NCBI RefSeq assembly: GCF_000002995.4
Contig: NW_025062405.1
Span: forward strand, 1-10,000
Direction of reading: 5' to 3'
Source of the DNA: Brugia malayi
Lineage: Eukaryota > Nematoda > Chromadorea > Rhabditida > Onchocercidae
DNA: 10,000 nucleotides
How positions within the stretch are numbered: position 1 is the stretch's first letter; each line of letters opens with the position of its first letter. Of this stretch, positions 6,510 through 10,000 are shown in pieces. Under the pieces are notes generated by a model, which was not told the origin of the DNA, did not search any database, and saw only the letters and a list, made by a program, of their open reading frames with translations. A program made the translations under genes and the position numbers.

Positions 6510-8696
6510 CTGAAAGAAATTTTTCGGTACTATTGAGAAATCTTAAGCAAGCCAAGAAAATTCTTATGTATATTTAAAAGCAATTTTCTATAAGAATAAT
6601 TAAAATGTGCTTACGTCCATGATTGATTCTTTTGCAATATGCACCAAGCTTCCGGTTCACGTTGGTCGTAGCAATCTTTTGCAGAAAAGCACTCCTTTCT
6701 TCTGCAATTTTTTCTCTTATTATTACTCATTTATATGATGGCAATTTATGCACATCAAATGCAACATCAGTATGTCAATGCGACAGTATCACTTCATCAA
6801 TGATTTATTAATAATATAGGAAAGCTATATGACTTACTTGCCATCAGTTTCGACAAATTTTCTTTTTACATAATCTTTTCCAACAACATGATATCTAGTT
6901 CCTGCACCATCATCACCGTCATTTTCGTCGTTAGCACTACTTTCATCGCTATATGTGCTCCTGTCACCGCCATTAACAATATTACCGCTTGCGATAGAAT
7001 CTTCATCTTCAGCAACGTTTGCGCCTCTGTCAGTGTATGAGCATTTCCAGCCCTCTTCAGGCACACAGTACGAGTATTCCAGCCTACCATTGTTCTTTCT
7101 TTCGATAACGCATGAATGCAAATTAGCATCGCAAAAGCAACCCTTGTCTCTGAAAAAGAAAATAGAAAACAAACACAAAGAATGAAGATTCTAATGTATA
7201 TCGAAAAACTATTTTCACAAAGATAATTAAAATGTCCATACGTCCATGATTGATTCACATTCAACATGCACCATGCTTGTGGTTCACGTTGATCATAGCA
7301 AGCTTCTTCAGAAAAACACTTTTTCTTTCTGCAAGTAATTCACATAATAAAGTGAAATGAACTCTTCTGTTTAGCATTATTTCTCAATTTCAGAGACAAT
7401 TTATACGCATAGCAATTTATACACATCAAATGCAACATTAATAAGTTAAAATTACAGTGCCAATGAAAGGATTTATAAGCAGCCTTACTGATAAAATAGG
7501 AAAGCCAAATGACTTACTTGCCATCAGTCTTGATAAATTCTCTTTTCATGTAATCACTTCTTGCACTATCATCACCATCATATCCTCTTTCAGCATCATA
7601 TTCATCGCTATGTACGCTCTCGTCACCACCACTACCACCTTCACCGTCTTGTGTGCTTCTGTCATTGTATGAACACTCCCAACCTTTTTCAGGCGTACAA
7701 TACGAGTATTCCAGCCTGCCACTGTTATTTCTTTCAATAACGCATGAATGCAACTTAGCGTCGCAAAAGCAACCTTTATCTCTGAAAAAGGACTTTCTCA
7801 GTACTACTGAGAAATTCTAGTCACAAGCATTGAAAATTCTGATTTAAAACAATTAAAATGCATTTACATCCATGATTGATTCTCATTTAAAATACACCAA
7901 GCCTCTGGTTCACGCTGATCGTAGCAAGCTTCTGCAGAAAAGCACTCCTTCCTTCTGCAAATAATTCTTACAATAAAATAAATGAACTCTTTTAATTCGC
8001 ATTATTTTTCAAATTTGCAGACAATTAATATACAAATCGATTAAGAGAAACATCAAATATAAATAAAATAGTATATAATCTTCAATGAAAGGATTCATTA
8101 AACAACCCTAGTGATAATATAGGCTTTATCAAATGACTTACCTGCCATCAGTTTTAACAAATTTTCCTTTAGTATAATCGCCTCTTGCACTATCATCGTT
8201 ATCATATCTTTTTCTGGCACCGCTATCAGCGCCATATCCATCTTTATTACCATCATCAGAGTCATATTTGTACCCGACATCACATTCACTACTACCTGCA
8301 CCGCACTTCTTGACATCAATGCCAAATTTATCCTGATTAAAGAAAATGAAAGTTAAAAAATTAAAATATAAATGAATTCTGTGCTTTTTTCGTTTAAATA
8401 TTTGTAGTTGTTGGATGGAATTCGTTATGACTTTTTTCTAATCAATTTTAGCTGCTGAATTGGAAAAAACGAAAGTGCTTTTTCAAATTAATACTCTAAT
8501 TTCCTATTCATCGCTTATTTGCTACAAAGTCTTGCAATACTCTATAGGAAGCCAGCCATGGTTTTTGATTTAATTTAAAAAAAAATTTTTCTTGTAGAAA
8601 TAAGTTTATAAAAGTTACATGATCATCTGAATGTGATGTACAAGGAAGGATCGCAAGAGCAATTAATATGCCAAGCGATATTAGAAGTTTGTGCAT
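1..8696 (-). CDS. Gene model: secreted modular cysteine-rich / giant 10-residue-repeat protein, 3' end outside the window
   Basis: Eight coding exons can be chained with GT-AG junctions and matching phases: 8696-8619, 8332-8142, 7954-7868, 7781-7518, 7328-7242, 7149-6838, 6701-6615 and 6509-1. The first intron is phase 0 and all later ones are phase 2. Exons before the last total 1106 nt (368 codons plus 2 nt); with the last exon the nominal length exceeds 2500 residues, with no stop reached in the true frame before the array becomes indel-ridden. Order in the protein: signal peptide, short acidic segment, three eight-Cys modules separated by acidic Ser/Gly/Asp/Tyr tails, then two large arrays of 10-residue repeats around a Cys-bearing spacer. 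The architecture implies an extracellular structural protein (silk, glue, egg-coat or cuticle-like); this is inference from composition, and I do not recognise the family. Array C at 1-2640 needs several frame corrections, so the C-terminal part is unreliable as given. Confidence 0.8.
4341..4770 (-). other. Irregular spacer between the two arrays, with a three-cysteine cluster
   Basis: The same open frame continues, but the 30-bp periodicity is faint and units are diverged. The translation is rich in Gly, Ser, Asn, Asp, Glu, Tyr and Val, with several N-x-S sequons (CNSSD, DNSSV, SNESG, YNESG, GNSSI). Three cysteines lie close together (NGCVGGEC near 4705-4730 and EYGCNSS near 4650). They are the only ones in the repeat exon after its N-terminal core. 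The stretch looks like an old part of the array that was not homogenised. It may act as a hinge or cross-linking site in the protein. Confidence 0.7.
4770..6340 (-). repeat. Array A: 30-bp / 10-residue tandem repeat, SVYRSESRAG type
   Basis: About 50 diverged 30-bp units encode 10-residue repeats such as SVYRSESRAG, SVHRIESPAG, GEHHNKTRGG, SIFSIKSRAG and GQDRSESRAG. Most keep Glu-Ser or Lys-Ser at positions 6-7 and small residues at the end. The 30-bp register holds from about 4890 to 6235 with no frame-breaking indel; one 6-bp in-frame loss lies near 6236-6243. Higher-order structure is visible: the unit starting CTCCAGCACGACTTTTAATG recurs at 5071, 5281, 5491, 5731 and 6061. The spacings are therefore 210, 210, 240 and 330 bp. 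EHHNKT/S units add regularly placed N-glycosylation sequons. Confidence 0.92.
6615..6701 (-). CDS. Module 3, exon a (87 nt, three cysteines)
   Basis: This third 87-nt phase 2-2 exon has an AAAAATTGCAG acceptor (AG at 6703-6702) and a GTAAGC donor (G at 6614). It encodes KECFSAKDCYDQREPEAWC then Ile-Leu-Gln-Lys-Asn-Gln-Ser-Trp. The Ala before the second Cys is replaced by Asp, but all three Cys residues and the NQS sequon remain. A 105-bp intron separates it from the giant exon, which supplies the other five cysteines of this module. Confidence 0.85.
6838..7149 (-). CDS. Module 2, exon b (CFC core plus longer acidic tail)
   Basis: This 312-nt phase 2-2 exon has a TTCTTTTTCAG acceptor (AG at 7151-7150) and a GTAAGT donor (G at 6837). 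It carries GCFCDANLHSCVIER, the YSYC and WKCSY cysteines, and a tail about 16 codons longer than module 1's, ending KFVETDG. The tail contains DRSTYSDESS, another single-copy relative of the 10-residue repeat. Asp and Glu dominate the tail, with no methionine or proline, which suggests a flexible linker. Confidence 0.87.
7242..7328 (-). CDS. Module 2, exon a (87 nt, three cysteines)
   Basis: This second copy of the 87-nt exon has an ATTACTTGCAG acceptor and a GTATGG donor (G at 7241, less canonical than its sisters). It encodes KKCFSEEACYDQREPQAWC and then Met-Leu-Asn-Val-Asn-Gln-Ser-Trp. The Cys spacing, the YDQREP block and the NQS sequon are the same as in module 1. Its acceptor lies 626 bp from that of module 1 and 627 bp from that of module 3, which supports tandem duplication of a whole intron-containing unit. 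Confidence 0.85.
7518..7781 (-). CDS. Module 1, exon b (CFC core plus acidic tail)
   Basis: This 264-nt phase 2-2 exon has a CTTTTTCAG acceptor (AG at 7783-7782) and a GTAAGT donor (G at 7517). It encodes a five-Cys core, GCFCDAKLHSCVIER, then a Tyr-Ser-Tyr-Cys and a Trp-Glu-Cys-Ser-Tyr. A hydrophilic tail rich in Gly, Ser, Asp and Tyr follows, ending FIKTDG. The tail holds DESVHSDEYD, closely resembling one 10-residue unit of the giant exon's array A. The exon is homologous along its length to 7149-6838, and its 3' third to 8332-8142. Confidence 0.87.
7868..7954 (-). CDS. Module 1, exon a (87 nt, three cysteines)
   Basis: This 87-nt phase 2-2 exon sits between a TTATTTGCAG acceptor (exon from 7954) and a GTAAAT donor (G at 7867). 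It encodes KECFSAEACYDQREPEAWC followed by Ile-Leu-Asn-Glu-Asn-Gln-Ser-Trp. Three Cys residues and the CYDQREP-x-AWC signature recur in two further exons of exactly the same length downstream (7328-7242 and 6701-6615). The Asn-Gln-Ser tripeptide is an N-glycosylation sequon kept in all three copies. It pairs with the CFC exon 86 bp further on to form an eight-Cys unit, presumably four disulfides. I do not recognise the fold. Confidence 0.85.
8142..8332 (-). CDS. Second coding exon: acidic segment with two cysteines
   Basis: This 191-nt exon starts after a TTTCTTTAATCAG acceptor (AG at 8334-8333) and ends at a consensus GTAAGT donor (G at 8141). It enters in phase 0 and leaves in phase 2. It begins DKFGIDVKKCGAG, has a second Cys seven residues after the first, and continues as an Asp/Gly/Tyr/Lys-rich stretch. 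Its last part (about DDSARGDYTKGKFVKTDG) matches the tails of the exons at 7781-7518 and 7149-6838. It therefore looks like a diverged relative of those exons that lacks, or has lost, the CFC cysteine core. It forms the mature N-terminus after signal cleavage. No catalytic motif is visible. Confidence 0.78.
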
Positions 8697-8704
8697 TTTC
8701 CTTC
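8619..8704 (-). CDS. First coding exon: start codon and signal peptide
   Basis: The minus-strand ATG at 8696-8694 begins 26 codons reading MHKLLISLGILIALAILP and then Cys-Thr-Ser-His-Ser-Asp-Asp-His. This is a textbook secretory signal: a short basic n-region, a hydrophobic core of about 15 residues, and a small/polar cleavage region around the Thr-Ser-His-Ser. The exon ends at a GTAACT donor (G at 8618) in phase 0, matching the next exon. A longer reading from an upstream ATG at 8732 is open but would cross a strong acceptor (pyrimidine-rich run ending CAG at 8705). So the exon probably begins at 8704 with eight bases of 5' UTR, and 8696 is the preferred start. The start is supported by signal-peptide character rather than by homology. 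Confidence 0.75.
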
Positions 8705-8725
8705 CTGGAAAAAGCAAAAATTTTA
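8705..8725 (-). other. Probable 3' splice acceptor upstream of the start codon
   Basis: On the minus strand the bases before 8704 read TTTTTGCTTTTTCCAG, a good pyrimidine tract plus CAG, eight bases before the ATG at 8696. This implies at least one noncoding 5' exon further upstream, within 8740-10000 or beyond. No donor could be assigned to it from sequence alone. Confidence 0.6.
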
Positions 8726-9032
8726 CTTCCATTTTTATAATGGATACGCAACGACAGGTTATTCCGAGTTGGAATAGTATTTTTTCTTATTATTCTAATT
8801 TAGGAACTTCAAACAAAAAGCATAATAAAAAAGATTCGTAGTTTCGTATCTAATCTTCTTAATTTAATCTCTTAAAACTACCTTCTATCCTAAGAATTTA
8901 AACTTGTAGAATTTAATTAAAGATGATACCAATATTCATTCGAAATTAACATCATTACCAATAACTGATATGAACCATTAGTTTTCAAAAAAGTTTAACA
9001 ACTAGTAAACCTTAATTGAAATAACACCTGAA

Positions 9033-9299
9033 ATGGAAGGATCAAGTGATCAAGAAAAACAAATTATCCATCTTTTTGGTGATTCAGAAATTGCTGCTGC
9101 CTTTATAAATGAATTAAGTGTACAATTGAACAGATGTTTGCTTTTTTTTTTTGTTTTTAAGAAAATTATATTGCTAGATTATTTGTACAAGTTGATGAAA
9201 AACACTGTTTTCATGCTTCAGAATATGAACTTAAGTTCTAACCTCTGTAATACAGCTGAATCATTTACTATTGTTGCTCCTCAGATATTGAAAAGTTAG
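9033..9299 (+). pseudogene. Possible plus-strand coding fragment, disrupted; identity unknown
   Basis: A plus-strand frame opens with MEGSSDQEKQIIHLFGDSEI and continues protein-like to about INELSVQLNRC near 9140. It then enters an 11-T run and becomes low complexity. From 9162 a different frame reads NYIARLFVQVDEKHCFHASE, and it also looks protein-like until a stop near 9237-9239. The two parts sit in frames offset by two bases across TTTTTTTTTTTGTTTTTAAG. That resembles either a 3' splice site or a decayed T-tract. A GTGTAC donor that would join them in frame gives a 45-bp intron, too short to be convincing. An AATAAA follows at 9355-9360. It could be a decayed gene or transposon piece, a small real gene, or chance; I recognise no family. 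Confidence 0.22.
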
Positions 9300-10000
9300 C
9301 ATAGCTGCTGATCAATCAGAATATTCGAGATTTACGACAGTGACATTATCGTGAATAAATTAATCCTGAAAGTTTTTCTCACATTCTAATTTAGTCCAAC
9401 TTTTTTTTTCAAGATGAATTAAGGCTCTTCTTACTTCAGCTCACAACTTTTTGTAATAATTGATCAGATCAGTATTAGATCAGTGTTGATAATTAGTTAT
9501 TAAGCAGACTGACTAATTAATGCTTTTTTATTTGCTCAATGTTAAAAAAAAATTATTTAACTTCATTTGTATGGTGTTTATTTTCAAGCAATTTTTTCTT
9601 AAAAAGTGAATTCTCAATTTTTTTCCATTTTGAGTTATTATTATTATTTTTCTTCAAATAAAAGAAATAAAATTCTTAAAACAATTAAATTATTAATGTT
9701 TTATTCTCCTTTCTTCTCCATTTTTGAGTTATGACATTAAAGAATTTATTAATTTGGTGCAATGATCAAACTTCATATATGAGATATGAATTTCGATCGG
9801 TGCTGGAATATGTGATTTATTCCAATCAGTTTTAATGATAATTAGCAATACCCGACTTCAGCTTTGTAATTATATTAAGCTTACATCTGTCTGCATATGG
9901 GTTTATGTGCTTCCATTTTCAAAATATTCACTTCTGGATAAATCATTTTATAGATCGTGTAGATCACTCTAAAATAGTAAAATTTAGCAAGTACAAAATT
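9300..10000. other. AT-rich flanking sequence, no gene seen
   Basis: The stretch is dominated by A/T runs and short words. There is an AATAAA at 9355-9360, a GATCAG cluster near 9461-9490, and T-rich tracts near 9580-9660. Stops are frequent in all frames. I see no tRNA-like fold, no transposon end and no convincing promoter for the minus-strand gene, although its noncoding first exon could lie here. Confidence 0.5.

Larger units (their letters stand above)
6615..7954 (-). repeat. Tandem genomic duplication of a two-exon module with its introns, period about 626 bp
   Basis: Equivalent splice acceptors lie at 7954, 7328 and 6701, so the spacings are 626 and 627 bp. Both exons and the introns between modules are alike. 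The introns at 8141-7955, 7517-7329 and 6837-6702 share stretches such as CACATCAAATGCAACAT, ATGAAAGGATT or AATATAGG close to the same donor. Exon-a to exon-b introns are 86, 92 and 105 bp and all end in a C/T-rich TTTCAG. All boundaries are phase 2, so whole units can be gained or lost without a frame change. Confidence 0.85.

Noticed and set aside
6623..6811. Small plus-strand open frames at 6623-6811, 6955-7185 and 7457-7672.
   Set aside because: They overlap clear minus-strand exons and introns antisense, and show no coding character of their own.
1..8696. Assignment to a known spidroin, sericin or venom family.
   Set aside because: Signal peptide, Cys modules and repeats are compatible with several secreted families, but no diagnostic motif was recognised; naming one would be a guess.
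9110..9161. A 45-bp intron (GTGTAC to TTTTTAAG) joining the two protein-like parts of the 9033-9299 fragment.
   Set aside because: It joins in frame, but it is shorter than spliceosomal introns usually allow and half the size of the smallest intron in the neighbouring gene; kept only as an open question.

Overview
The window looks like AT-rich nuclear DNA of a eukaryote, most likely an invertebrate animal. Compact GT-AG introns of 86-286 bp interrupt a minus-strand gene whose protein begins with a signal peptide. The Ser/Gly/Glu/Arg-rich repeats would suit a secreted structural, silk-like, adhesive or egg-coat protein of an arthropod, but this is inference. I do not recognise the family and give no gene symbol.

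One gene fills about 87% of the window (8704 down to 1, minus strand) and runs off the left edge. Reading in its direction: an exon starting behind a good 3' splice site (so a noncoding first exon should lie upstream) carries the ATG and signal peptide (8696-8619). Next is a short acidic exon (8332-8142). Three tandem copies of a two-exon, eight-cysteine module follow (7954/7781, 7328/7149 and 6701/6509). The second exon of the third copy opens into one enormous exon of at least 6.5 kb. All introns after the second coding exon are phase 2. The module copies sit 626-627 bp apart, and their introns are still similar.

The giant exon has a C-rich start (6509-6401) and a 30-bp (10-residue) repeat array A of the SVYRSESRAG type (about 6340-4770). 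An irregular spacer with three cysteines follows (about 4770-4341). A more uniform 30-bp array C of the EYGRESHAGR / EHGSESHAGR type fills 4340-1. Both arrays have higher-order repeats of 7, 8 or 11 units. The reading frame is fixed by splicing into the cysteine module. It has no methionine in the array and is continuous from 6509 to about 2637, apart from a compensated indel pair near 2908-2937. Leftward, single-base indels become frequent and are densest at 1-780, which looks more like an unpolished contig end than gene decay.

The right flank (8705-10000) is AT-rich, with no clear promoter. It holds one weak plus-strand coding-like fragment near 9033-9299.
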